Positions 1 to 7,598 are shown, counted from the stretch's first letter. The stretch: 10,742 bases of DNA from an uncultured Oscillospiraceae bacterium (GCA_934569215.1 CAKTKF010000014.1:1-10742); one strand, 5' to 3'. The notes: generated from the letters alone by a model not told the origin. Numbers and translations are program-made.

Positions 1-3000
1 GTCTGCGACACATCCGCGCCGTTCAGCACAAAGTCCTTTTGCGTCGTGCCGTCTTCAAAGGTATAGTTCCTATCCGTCAGCTTAATGGTGAAGGAGATGG
101 TCTTTTCGTCCTCACTTGCATTGGCGGAATCATAACTGGCATTGAGTATCTGGTAATCCTCACCAGCCACCAGAGGAAGTGGCCCGCCGGAAGGAGCATA
201 GCGGGAATCCGCACTCTTAAGCTTTATCGACGCGTTTGCGGGCAGGTCTGTTGTGCCATCGTATACCTTTATGATGTCGCCGACCGAGATCGTTGCTTTG
301 TGAGCTGCGACCGTCCATCTGGCGGTTTTCTGGCCGGTGTAGTCGCCGTCGTCTGTCGCCTTGATGGTCAGAGTGGCGGTGCCGACAGTGGAACGGGAAT
401 CGCCGCGGACGACGGTGTAATCAACTCCCGCTTTCAGCTCGCTGCCGTTGTACGTTACAACATAGGGCGGCACGCCGGTGGTGGTGTTATAAGGCTGATA
501 GACACTTTCATTGCCGTTGGGGAACGTGATTACGGCATTGCTGAGATTCGGCTTGGTGACGGTCAGCGTTCTGAGTTCGCTCGATACCGAATAGCCGTCC
601 TTGCTGGCAGTGAAATAAATCCCATGCTCACCGATTTTGTTGAAGTTGCACTCCGCGACGTAATACCATGTGGAGCCGATTTTCTTATATTCACTTGTCA
701 GCTTGGAGAAACTGTACATGCCGTCGCTCCCGCGTTCTCCGACGAAGAAGTTCACACTTGCGCCGCTGGTATTGCAGTAGGCGCAAAGCTGGACGGTCGT
801 GCCGCGCTCCACCTTCGGGTTGCCGGTCAGGTTCTTGCCACCGACCTTCAGATACAGGGTCTTGGAGGTGATTGGCAGACGATTGATGATGACATTCTTC
901 AGCTCCGTGGAACCGGCGGGAACATCCGCCGGGGCGTACCACTTGTGAGTGCCGTCCGCGTTGAGCACCTTGTATCCAAGTGCTGTGTCATTCAGAATAT
1001 TATTCCACGTCGCGCCCTCTGCCAACGTCAATTCGCCGATCACAGCGGGATATCCTGATCCGGCGAGTTCCGCACCATCGAAAGCAACGACTTTATCAAT
1101 GCTGGCTGTGGTGGTGTTTTGCGTATTGCTCAAGGTAGTGGTGATATAGTCACCCTTGATGCCCTTGACCGTCACCGTTCCCTTGATGGAATGGCCGTTC
1201 AGGTCAAGTCCCGTGCCCTGGGTGCCGTTGATGGTATAATCGCCGGTAACGTCGGTCAGCAGACTGAGGGTCGAGCTGCCGTCTCTGTCCGCGTCAAGGG
1301 CAGTCTGCAAGTCGGCAAAGTTCCGCCACGGGTCGCCCTCGACATTCTGCAAGGCCGTCTGCGCCACCGCGGGCGCGTTGCAGTAGGGGCAGTTGGTGGC
1401 GCCAAAGTCAAAGCCGTTCGTGCCGCCGTGGGTACACTTAACGACCTTGACGTTTTTGATGGTATTGCCCTGATTGGTCGCGGTCTCCACGTAGTTTACA
1501 TAATCACCTGTGCCGACGTACTGGAACGCATAACCCGGCGCAAGCATACTGCTGTATGGTTCACCATCGTTGACATGCGTTGTGATCGTAATACTGCCAT
1601 AGGTGCCGCCGGTCAGCTTGGTCTTTATGCCGCTTGACGGCCAGTTATAAAATCCCAAAGTGCCAATGGTGCCGATATTTTCGCTGACAATCAGCAGGCT
1701 TTCGGGGTTCGGCTGCTCATTGCCGTTCTTGCTCAGCTCTACACGGGTGATCGTGTTGTTCTCGCCGACCCAGCCGCTTAAGTCCAGCGTGGCGCTATAT
1801 CCAACGCTAAGGTTGCCATAGATGCCGGCGTTTATAAAGCTGCCGCTGCCGATGATCTTCAACGTGCTGGAGGTTTGGTTGTTCAAATCATCTTCACTAA
1901 TTCCGACATAAATCCAGCCGCCGGTGATCGTATGGCCGTTCGAATCCAGCGTAACGGTTTTGCCGTTGCCGGTAACAGCTGCGGTTTGATCGGAATTATC
2001 GATGTCATCCAGCAGCACAATGGTCTGGCCGGCCTCGGCCGCCGCCATTGCGTCCTTGAGGTTGGGAAAGAACGACCACTTATACGTATCCGTCTGGATC
2101 CTCGCAAACATTTGCTTACCGCAATATCTACAATAATAGTGGAAATCCGTCGAGCTCTGATCCGCCATATCGTGGGGGCAGGGCTTCCCGCAGATGGGGC
2201 ATTTGCCGTCGGGGTAGCCGTCGGGATGTCCGCAGGACTTACCGCACGCGGTACAGGAATAGAGTTCGCCTTTCGGCCCCCATGTATGCTCATGCGGCAC
2301 GATGGTAACATCACTGCCGCTCCAGGATTTGAAGGAACTTACACATCTGAATACGTTGTGGTCGTCTTTATCGACAAAGGCGTAACCGTCTTCCAGCAGA
2401 TATTCCAGATACTTGTAGTTACTCGCGCCCGTGACCGACAGCCGGTCACCCTCCATGTAATCTGTCCGGAATGTGCCTTTGGTCAGTTTCCGGGTCAGCT
2501 TTGCGTTTCCGGAAATCGTCAGGCCGCTCTTCAGATCCAGATCGCCTTGGAGATCCAACTCGCCGCCATTGGCATAAACCGCAGGCATCTGCACAGTGCG
2601 ATTTCCGGGAATGTTGAATACGCCGCCCTCTGCGGTCAGCTTGCCTTGGAAGACCAGTTTGCCGCCGCTGATGGAAACGGCATAGGTAATTGTCTGATTA
2701 TAGGGGTCGGCGGTCGTGGGCATACTGATCGTCGCCGCGTCCGCGAAGATCAGTGTGCCGCCGGATACGGTCACCGCGGGAGCATCGTTATTCGGGGCGG
2801 TCAGGGTCTTGCCGTTCATCCGTACCGTGACCACCGCGTCCGCCGTGTCGAACGTGACCTGTTCGGTCAGATCCTGTTCCGGCTGCACCCACTGGATGGT
2901 GCTGTCCTTCGCCGCCGCGTCCAGAGCGGCCTGCAAGGTGTTGTAGAAGTCGCCATTGCTGTCGCTGACGGTCGCCGCAAGGCCGCAGGCGCACTTGCCG

Positions 3001-4898
3001 TTTTCGATGGCGTGGGTGTGCGATTTGACCGTCACATTTTTCAGCGCATCGCGCACGCTGCCGTCTTTCAACGTGTCGTCATACTGGTCATAGAAGGCAT
3101 AGCCCTTTGCCAGCAGGAGCATGGGCGGAATGAGGGTGCTTGCGTCATTATTCGTAATTGCACCGAACGTACCGCCGCTGATGGCGATGGTTCCGCCATT
3201 GTTGTTGAAGTATACATTGCTGAATGTGCCGCCCGTGATGTTCAGTGTACCGTCGTTGAACCAGTTGCCCCCGTGCAATGTGCCGCCGGAGACGGTGACG
3301 GAAGCGCCATCGCCTACCGTAAGGCCAAGCACCGTACCGCCGCTGATGGTCACGCTGCCGCTGTCCCCGTTGCAGGTAAGTCCGCTTTCACCATAATCTC
3401 CAATCTGACCGCTCTGAATGTCCAGCGTACCTTTTACAAAATCGAGAGCGTTGATCGTGCTTGCCGCAGTTCCACCTTCGCGGCTGCTCATAACGGTCAG
3501 GTTGCCGGGGTAGACAGCGGTTATCGTTTGCGTCTCCTCGTCAAACGCTATGTCGCCCACCATGAGGTAATCCACCGTCTTGCCGTTCAAGTCCAGCGTC
3601 AGCTTTTTGGTGACGATGGCCAGCGTGGATTCATCGCCCGCATCGACGGCATCCCAATCCGTCGTATGGTTCGCCAGCATCGTAACGGTGTCGCCGTCGT
3701 TTGCTGCGGCAAATGCGTTGTTCAGGAGGGCATACCGCTTGCCGTTCACCTCGGCCACGGGGGTCAAAGCCGTGACGTGGATGGTGGCTTTCGCCTGCAC
3801 AAAGCTGTTGTTCACCTCGTGAACGTACAGTGTATAATCGCGGGTGGGTGTCTCAGCGTCAATCTTGGCGGAGACTGTATAGGTGCCGTCTTCGGCCTTT
3901 TCCAGAGTCACGGCAACATTTTCATCCTGCCCGTTTTTCTGAATATAAGCGTCCAGCGTGCCTGTGCCGGTGTAGGTCGCGGTGAACGTGACGGTTTCGC
4001 CAGCCGTTACATTCCGTTCGGTGGAATCCAGTGTCACGGACGCCTGCGCGGGAGGTGTGACATTGTCAGACAGCTTGTTGGTCAGCTTCTTTGCAACCCC
4101 GCCGCTTACCTTGTATGTATCGGTGTCAAACGTGGCTTTCTCGGTGGTTTCGCCGTCTACACTGGTGGAGCCGTAGAACGTCTTGCTGGCAGGCTCGGCC
4201 GCGCTAGTCAGTTCAACGGCCTTCTCTGTGCCGGTGATGACCAGATCATCGCCGTCAAAGCTCATGGTACCCTTAACACCGATTTTTGCGCCGATGATGG
4301 AACAGGAACCAGCGTTCACTTCCAGCCCACCGTCAATGGCAACTTCGGCGTTGCCGGGGGCGGTCATGATAAACGTACCATCGGTATCGACAGTAACATT
4401 ACCAACAACTGTACCGTTTTTCAATGTCAGGCTGGCCGTCGCATCGATGTTGCCGGTAATGCTGAAACTGTTCATGTTGATAGTTGTTGCGGCGTAGATA
4501 ATAATGTCCTCTGTAACATTGCTGAGCAGAGCGATTTCGACAGGCTCTGTCTCTCCCAATGCGACATCCAGCGCTTCTTCCAGCGTCTCATATGGCGTAC
4601 CGTTGATTTCTGCCACATAGCCGTTGCTATACACCGCACTCCCCTCGCCGTTCTGGGGCGCAATATCCCCCTCGGTGGAAAGCACGCTGTCCTCAGTGGC
4701 CGGGACGCTGCCCTTAGTGGATGCCGTAACGGCCACAGTGGGCGCGGTGGTGGGGGCGGTCGTCTCGGGAGTACCCTTGGTGGCCTCCACGGACGCACCA
4801 GCAGCGGGCGTCTCCATCTCCTGCGCCAGCGCCGACGTGGGCAGCATGGTGAGAAGAATGACCAACGCCATGATCAGACTCAAAACTCTTCTTTTCAT
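1..4898 (-). CDS. Giant secreted modular surface protein (beta-helix modules, Ig-like domains, YDG motif); 3' end outside window
   Basis: The frame is open for 1632 codons from ATG 4898 to the left edge, with no stop. AGGAGG lies 5 bases before the ATG. Residues 1-26 are a classic signal peptide (basic MKRR, hydrophobic core, ALA|QE cleavage), followed by a Thr/Pro/Ala-rich linker to about residue 90. Five modules follow, with a Leu-x2-Ala-[LFM] helix motif at residues 106, 392, 655, 947 and 1197. Each leads 37-46 residues later to an Asn-rich strand, LDLNGKT-like in four (438, 695, 987, 1234) and diverged in the first (143). An 18-residue SGGT ladder sits in module 2, and GYAF ends modules 2-4. 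Ig-like regions lie near 286-377 and 1450-1552, and a YDG motif at 1566-1568. Cys/His-rich knuckles separate the modules. The architecture suggests an exported adhesin or glycan-contacting protein of the cell surface. The anchor (LPXTG, SLH or other) would lie beyond the edge, so attachment is unknown. No enzyme active site was recognised. CDS and export are secure; function is inferred. Confidence 0.9.
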   Translation of the reverse strand, partial: MKRRVLSLIMALVILLTMLPTSALAQEMETPAAGASVEATKGTPETTAPTTAPTVAVTASTKGSVPATEDSVLSTEGDIAPQNGEGSAVYSNGYVAEINGTPYETLEEALDVALGETEPVEIALLSNVTEDIIIYAATTINMNSFSITGNIDATASLTLKNGTVVGNVTVDTDGTFIMTAPGNAEVAIDGGLEVNAGSCSIIGAKIGVKGTMSFDGDDLVITGTEKAVELTSAAEPASKTFYGSTSVDGETTEKATFDTDTYKVSGGVAKKLTNKLSDNVTPPAQASVTLDSTERNVTAGETVTFTATYTGTGTLDAYIQKNGQDENVAVTLEKAEDGTYTVSAKIDAETPTRDYTLYVHEVNNSFVQAKATIHVTALTPVAEVNGKRYALLNNAFAAANDGDTVTMLANHTTDWDAVDAGDESTLAIVTKKLTLDLNGKTVDYLMVGDIAFDEETQTITAVYPGNLTVMSSREGGTAASTINALDFVKGTLDIQSGQIGDYGESGLTCNGDSGSVTISGGTVLGLTVGDGASVTVSGGTLHGGNWFNDGTLNITGGTFSNVYFNNNGGTIAISGGTFGAITNNDASTLIPPMLLLAKGYAFYDQYDDTLKDGSVRDALKNVTVKSHTHAIENGKCACGLAATVSDSNGDFYNTLQAALDAAAKDSTIQWVQPEQDLTEQVTFDTADAVVTVRMNGKTLTAPNNDAPAVTVSGGTLIFADAATISMPTTADPYNQTITYAVSISGGKLVFQGKLTAEGGVFNIPGNRTVQMPAVYANGGELDLQGDLDLKSGLTISGNAKLTRKLTKGTFRTDYMEGDRLSVTGASNYKYLEYLLEDGYAFVDKDDHNVFRCVSSFKSWSGSDVTIVPHEHTWGPKGELYSCTACGKSCGHPDGYPDGKCPICGKPCPHDMADQSSTDFHYYCRYCGKQMFARIQTDTYKWSFFPNLKDAMAAAEAGQTIVLLDDIDNSDQTAAVTGNGKTVTLDSNGHTITGGWIYVGISEDDLNNQTSSTLKIIGSGSFINAGIYGNLSVGYSATLDLSGWVGENNTITRVELSKNGNEQPNPESLLIVSENIGTIGTLGFYNWPSSGIKTKLTGGTYGSITITTHVNDGEPYSSMLAPGYAFQYVGTGDYVNYVETATNQGNTIKNVKVVKCTHGGTNGFDFGATNCPYCNAPAVAQTALQNVEGDPWRNFADLQTALDADRDGSSTLSLLTDVTGDYTINGTQGTGLDLNGHSIKGTVTVKGIKGDYITTTLSNTQNTTTASIDKVVAFDGAELAGSGYPAVIGELTLAEGATWNNILNDTALGYKVLNADGTHKWYAPADVPAGSTELKNVIINRLPITSKTLYLKVGGKNLTGNPKVERGTTVQLCAYCNTSGASVNFFVGERGSDGMYSFSKLTSEYKKIGSTWYYVAECNFNKIGEHGIYFTASKDGYSVSSELRTLTVTKPNLSNAVITFPNGNESVYQPYNTTTGVPPYVVTYNGSELKAGVDYTVVRGDSRSTVGTATLTIKATDDGDYTGQKTARWTVAAHKATISVGDIIKVYDGTTDLPANASIKLKSADSRYAPSGGPLPLVAGEDYQILNASYDSANASEDEKTISFTIKLTDRNYTFEDGTTQKDFVLNGADVSQ
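2121..2294 (-). other. Cys/His-rich knuckle segment between modules 3 and 4
   Basis: Residues 869-926 carry H869, H871, C882-x2-C885, C889, H891, C900-x2-C903, C907, H909, H920 and C923-x2-C926. The three CxxC pairs, with CTACGK, CPICGK and CRYCGK contexts, look like zinc-ribbon or rubredoxin knuckles. That is unusual in an exported protein. Similar but smaller clusters follow module 2 (H627, H629, C636, C638) and module 4 (C1155, H1157, C1170, C1173). Metal binding or disulfides are both possible, and the sequence alone cannot decide between them. Confidence 0.7.
3159..3356 (-). repeat. SGGT ladder with 18-residue period (beta-helix coils)
   Basis: In residues 515-580 the motif [ST]-G-G-T recurs at 519, 537, 555 and 574, a spacing of 18, 18 and 19 residues. 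Each copy is preceded by a short beta strand (VTI, VTV, LNI, IAI). A period near 18-20 residues is what one turn of a right-handed parallel beta-helix needs, so this segment probably forms about four stacked coils. Confidence 0.75.
4821..4898 (-). other. Signal peptide of the giant surface protein
   Basis: Residues 1-26 have a basic start (MKRR), a long hydrophobic stretch (VLSLIMALVILLTML) and a small-residue cleavage site PTSALA|QE. This predicts Sec export and signal peptidase I cleavage. The PTSALA ending is very common in exported proteins of gut Clostridia. It also supports the chosen ATG, since no upstream in-frame start would keep the signal peptide at the N-terminus. Confidence 0.92.
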
Positions 4899-4903
4899 AG
4901 GAA

Positions 4904-4909
4904 CCTCCT
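4904..4909 (-). promoter_or_regulatory. Ribosome binding site of the giant surface protein
   Basis: A perfect AGGAGG lies 5 bases upstream of ATG 4898. It fixes the start codon and predicts strong translation. It lies only a few bases downstream of a run of six T residues (about 4915-4920 in the transcript direction). Confidence 0.9.
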
Positions 4910-4940
4910 GCGTGAAAAAAGTGGTAACGTTCTATCGTCA

Positions 4941-4956
4941 GCCCGGAGACCCGGGC
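4941..4956 (-). other. Short GC hairpin between regulator and surface-protein genes
   Basis: GCCCGG-GTCT-CCGGGC forms a perfect 6-bp GC stem with a 4-base loop, just after the regulator stop codon (TAA 4964-4962). No T run follows directly; a TTTTTT tract comes about 20 bases later, next to the ribosome site. It is therefore not a textbook terminator. It could be an attenuator, an RNA-stability element or a weak terminator that lets some transcripts through to the surface-protein gene. No convincing separate promoter was seen in the 63-base gap. Confidence 0.45.
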
Positions 4957-4961
4957 GAGGT

Positions 4962-7325
4962 TTACAGCTCCTCCGAAATAAGCCGAAGACGCTTCGCGGC
5001 GGTTTTTGCCTCGCTTCGCCGCTTGACGTCCAGTTTATCCAGAATGTGGCTCACGTGGGTCTTCACCGTGGGCAGCTTGATATCCATGATCTGCCCGATC
5101 TCCGCGTTGCTCTTGTCGGCACAGATCAGATGCAGGATCTGCATCTCCGTGGGCGTCAGGGCATCCGCCGGGGCAAGACGCGGCTCCAGAAAGCGGGGAT
5201 AGTACGCCGCTTGCAGCCGCACATCGTCCATCAGCTGCTTGCGCCATCGGGCGCTGCCGCTCCAGTCCAGCTTTTCGAGCAATGGCAGCACCGCCGTGCC
5301 GTAGACGCTGACGGTTCGGATGAAATGGTACTCCGCTGCGGCATCCAGCGCGTCGGTCAGGCGCTGCCGCCAGGCCTCGTCCTTACTTCTATATAGGGCG
5401 ATGGCGGTGAGAATATTCAGATGGATGCCGTCAATGTGCCGCCCGCAGCTTTGGATGTAGGATTCCAGGGGGGAGAGGGTCAGCATCGCCGCCCCCGGCT
5501 TTCCGTCCGCCAGCTCTACCATGGCCTGAGTGAGGTACTGGTAGCGCTTCATAATGTTGATCCGCATGGGATTTCTGGGCGCTTTTTCCCGATACCAGGC
5601 GTCCGCATAGTCCAGGTCGCCGGTGCGAAGGGCGATCCTAATGAGCATGGCGTCCATGTTGGGGAGGAACCGATCCTGCCCCTCCTCCGCGAATTTTCCC
5701 CGGAGAGATTCGATGGTGCGCCGCGCATCCTCGCTCTGCCCCGCGGCCAGTAGGCTCCGGGCCAGCAGACCGTTGACGGCAAACTCCATGTCCGGTGTGC
5801 CGCGCTGATGAATTTCACTGATGCGGGGTACGATGGTCAGCATCCGGCCGGTGATGTTCTCGCCCTTTTCAAACTTGCTTTCGGCGATGGCACAGTCGGC
5901 AAGGCCGACGCCGTCCCGCCCCAGTACGGCCTCCACCGGGATGCGGAGCGTCTGGTAGAGCAGGTCGTCCCGCTTGCTCCAGACGGAGAAATCCTTGCCG
6001 CCGTTCATGATGCTGGGCAGGGCGCTGGTGACGGAGAAGGACGGGAGGGATACCTCTTTGCTGGTCATCAGCCGGAACACCGCGGGGATGGTTTCCGTCA
6101 AACCCTCCACACCCCGCTGGGGCAGGGAGATGTCCAGCCACGCCAAGCGGCTGCGGGCCTGCTTGCCTGCGGCGTCGTCCTTGCCGCACCGATTGGCGAA
6201 TGCCTGCAATTCCTGATACCAGCGCTGGGAGCCGTCGTAATCCATGGCCAGAGCGCAGAGCATACTCATGCCCTGCATCAGCGCGGGTGAGGCCGCGATC
6301 TCCGCTTCCGGGAGACTGCGGTAATATTTTTCCATTTCACTGTAATGCCCCATGCCGGGGTGCAGCCCCGCGTTGCGGACGAGAAGCTCGGAGACCTTGG
6401 CATGGTCGCCGCATTTGGTGTAGCATTCCAGGGCGTGGGCGTAATCCTCTTTCAGCTCATAGTAGAGCGCGCCCCGGCTGAAAAGCGCCCGACGCTTTTC
6501 TTCACTGTATTCCCGCGCCATCTCCCACAGAAGGAAGTCGCGGAACTGCGGCCAGAAGCGGAAGTGCTGCATGTCGTCATAGCGGAGCATGGTGGTGTGG
6601 TTCAGAAGCCAGTCCAGGCGGTTGCCCACATGGGGGTCGCCGCTGACCATCCGCGCCATTTCCAGGTTGAACCGCTCAAAGGGCGCCAGCTCCAGCAGAA
6701 ACTGCCGTACGGGAAGATCGAACCGCCGGTAAATCGCGTCCTCGAAATAGGAGAACACCTCCCGGAACGCCCGCGCCACGACCTCCGGGCTGAAGGGCTT
6801 TCCGCCGGACATGCACCGGGCGGTGACGGCGACGCCCAGGGGGTAGCCGACGGATTCTCTCAGAATGCCGCTGATCTCGCTGTCCGTCACGGCGACGCCG
6901 CAGCTGGAAAAGTATTTGCGGATATCCTCCCGGTCAAAGAGCAGGTCGTCGGCCTCCAGCGTGGTCATCAGGCCGGAATACTGGAACGCCGTCAGATATC
7001 CGGGCGGCGCGCCCCGGGAGAGAAGCAGGAAGCGTTTGCCCGGGTCGGAGCGGATCAGCTCGCACAGCGCCTGCCCGTTGTCATCTGACGGAATCATCTG
7101 AAAATCGTCGATGAGCAGGATATCCCACCCGTCCGAAAGGGCGGGAAGGGCGAAGTCCGCCGCGCCCGCATTCAGCCGCAGCACATTCCGCCCGGAGAGC
7201 AGGGCGTCCGCCAGCGCGGTTTTTCCGAAGCCGCAGGGCGCGCTGAAAAAGAGAACGCGCCCGCGCTGCATAAAGCCGTCAAACCGCTGCTGAACGGATG
7301 GCTTTACAACAATATTTCCGGTCAC
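4962..7325 (-). CDS. MalT/LAL-type ATP-binding LuxR-family transcriptional regulator
   Basis: The protein has 787 residues and starts at GTG 7325 behind a good ribosome site. The N-terminal STAND-type NTPase has Walker A APCGFGKT (29-36), Walker B DILLIDDF (68-75) and the family LLLSR-x2-PP motif (101-108). SVGYPLG (158-164) matches the conserved GGWPLA stretch of MalT relatives. From about residue 280 a long helical TPR-like region follows, the usual inducer-sensing part. The C-terminus (723-780) is a LuxR helix-turn-helix: LTPTEMQILHLI, then the helices around NAEIGQIMDI and TVKTHVSHILDKL. It is a little shorter than E. coli MalT (901 residues). Family members bind ATP and an inducer, oligomerise and activate transcription. 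Being directly upstream of the giant surface gene (63 bases, same strand) makes that gene the likeliest target. The inducer is unknown. No transmembrane segment was seen, so it is cytoplasmic. Confidence 0.93.
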   Translation of the reverse strand: MTGNIVVKPSVQQRFDGFMQRGRVLFFSAPCGFGKTALADALLSGRNVLRLNAGAADFALPALSDGWDILLIDDFQMIPSDDNGQALCELIRSDPGKRFLLLSRGAPPGYLTAFQYSGLMTTLEADDLLFDREDIRKYFSSCGVAVTDSEISGILRESVGYPLGVAVTARCMSGGKPFSPEVVARAFREVFSYFEDAIYRRFDLPVRQFLLELAPFERFNLEMARMVSGDPHVGNRLDWLLNHTTMLRYDDMQHFRFWPQFRDFLLWEMAREYSEEKRRALFSRGALYYELKEDYAHALECYTKCGDHAKVSELLVRNAGLHPGMGHYSEMEKYYRSLPEAEIAASPALMQGMSMLCALAMDYDGSQRWYQELQAFANRCGKDDAAGKQARSRLAWLDISLPQRGVEGLTETIPAVFRLMTSKEVSLPSFSVTSALPSIMNGGKDFSVWSKRDDLLYQTLRIPVEAVLGRDGVGLADCAIAESKFEKGENITGRMLTIVPRISEIHQRGTPDMEFAVNGLLARSLLAAGQSEDARRTIESLRGKFAEEGQDRFLPNMDAMLIRIALRTGDLDYADAWYREKAPRNPMRINIMKRYQYLTQAMVELADGKPGAAMLTLSPLESYIQSCGRHIDGIHLNILTAIALYRSKDEAWRQRLTDALDAAAEYHFIRTVSVYGTAVLPLLEKLDWSGSARWRKQLMDDVRLQAAYYPRFLEPRLAPADALTPTEMQILHLICADKSNAEIGQIMDIKLPTVKTHVSHILDKLDVKRRSEAKTAAKRLRLISEEL

Positions 7326-7330
7326 GTTCT

Positions 7331-7337
7331 CCCTCCT
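7331..7337 (-). promoter_or_regulatory. Ribosome binding site deciding a GTG start
   Basis: AGGAGGG lies 5 bases upstream of GTG 7325. The first ATG in this frame falls inside the NTPase domain, at residue 19, and would leave less of the N-terminus. The GTG with this Shine-Dalgarno sequence is therefore the best start. Confidence 0.85.
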
Positions 7338-7394
7338 TTCCGATGCCGGGGACTGCGCCCCACACTATATGCATTCCGACACCATTTTATCTAT

Positions 7395-7422
7395 ATTATA
7401 CATAATCGCCAGAAAATGTAAA
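7395..7422 (-). promoter_or_regulatory. Sigma-A-type promoter of the LAL regulator
   Basis: In the minus-strand direction, TTTACA (7422-7417, five of six matches to the -35 consensus) is followed by a 16-base spacer and a perfect TATAAT (7400-7395). The predicted transcript starts near 7388, giving a leader of about 60 bases. A small hairpin (GGGG-N6-CCCC at 7348-7361) could form in the leader. The region is markedly AT-rich against its GC-rich surroundings, as expected for a promoter. Confidence 0.8.
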
Positions 7423-7425
7423 TCA

Positions 7426-7456
7426 TGCCAAAGTATGATACGGGGGTAATTTGGCA
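7426..7456. promoter_or_regulatory. Candidate operator: inverted repeat TGCCAAA-N17-TTTGGCA
   Basis: TGCCAAA (7426-7432) and TTTGGCA (7450-7456) are perfect 7-bp inverted arms. Extended inward they match at 9 of 10 positions (TGCCAAAGTA against TAATTTGGCA). The pair lies just upstream of the -35 box, about -38 to -68 from the predicted start, which is a usual activator position. It may be the binding site of the regulator itself or of another activator. This is a sequence observation without proof of binding. Confidence 0.5.
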
Positions 7457-7461
7457 GTTTC

Positions 7462-7473
7462 TTTTCCGGAAAA
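7462..7473. promoter_or_regulatory. Perfect 12-bp palindrome TTTTCCGGAAAA
   Basis: This self-complementary 12-mer lies 6 bases beyond the outer arm of the candidate operator, about 75-85 bases upstream of the predicted transcript start. It could be a second protein-binding site. It is short enough to be chance, but its place in the only sizeable intergenic region favours a role. Confidence 0.35.
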
Positions 7474-7510
7474 CAACGGAGCTGGGGGAGGCACTTTGAA
7501 CTGGACAGGG

Positions 7511-7560
7511 TAGAAAACAAATAACCCACCGGGGGCTGTCAGACTTCGACAGCCCCCGGC
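7511..7560 (-). terminator. Intrinsic terminator of the amidohydrolase/LicCA-like unit
   Basis: CCGGGGGCTGTC and GACAGCCCCCGG form a 12-bp perfect GC-rich stem with a 7-base loop (7529-7559). In the minus-strand transcript a T-rich tail follows (TGGGTTATTTGTTTTCTA). It starts 40 bases after the stop codon at 7599. The plus-strand side lacks a T run, so it acts in the leftward direction. It separates the upstream unit from the regulator and surface-protein unit. Confidence 0.9.
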
Positions 7561-7598
7561 GGGGGTGGGGATGTGATGGATGGGGCTGGGAGAGAATT

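Larger units (their letters stand above)
909..4619 (-). repeat. Five diverged beta-helix-like modules inside the giant surface protein
   Basis: Protein-level repeats occupy roughly residues 94-250, 382-602, 643-841, 939-1125 and 1190-1330. Each starts with a short amphipathic motif (YETLEEALDVA, YALLNNAFAAA, YNTLQAALDAA, FPNLKDAMAAA, FADLQTALDAD). A hydrophobic strand and the Asn strand INMNSFSI, LDLNGKTV, VRMNGKTL, LDSNGHTI or LDLNGHSI follow. Modules 2, 3 and 4 end in GYAF (residues 599-602, 838-841, 1122-1125). The copies are diverged at DNA level, so they are old duplications rather than recent tandem repeats. This pattern is typical of pectin-lyase-like parallel beta-helix surface proteins. 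The module boundaries are approximate. Confidence 0.75.

Noticed and set aside
39..1637. Plus-strand open frames of 339 and 172 codons
   Set aside because: Both lie antisense inside the giant surface gene and show no domain, signal or ribosome site.
1875..5396. Plus-strand open frame of 1173 codons
   Set aside because: It is codon-aligned antisense to the surface gene and the 3' end of the regulator gene. It stays open because those genes avoid TTA, CTA and TCA codons here. It crosses both genes, has no ribosome site or recognisable domain, and shows low-complexity composition typical of antisense translation.
6345..7088. Plus-strand open frame of 247 codons opposite the regulator
   Set aside because: The minus-strand protein has Walker motifs and a LuxR helix-turn-helix, so this is a shadow frame in GC-rich DNA.
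7348..7361. Possible riboswitch in the regulator leader
   Set aside because: Only a 4-bp GGGG/CCCC stem is visible in a leader of about 60 bases, too little for any known riboswitch class.
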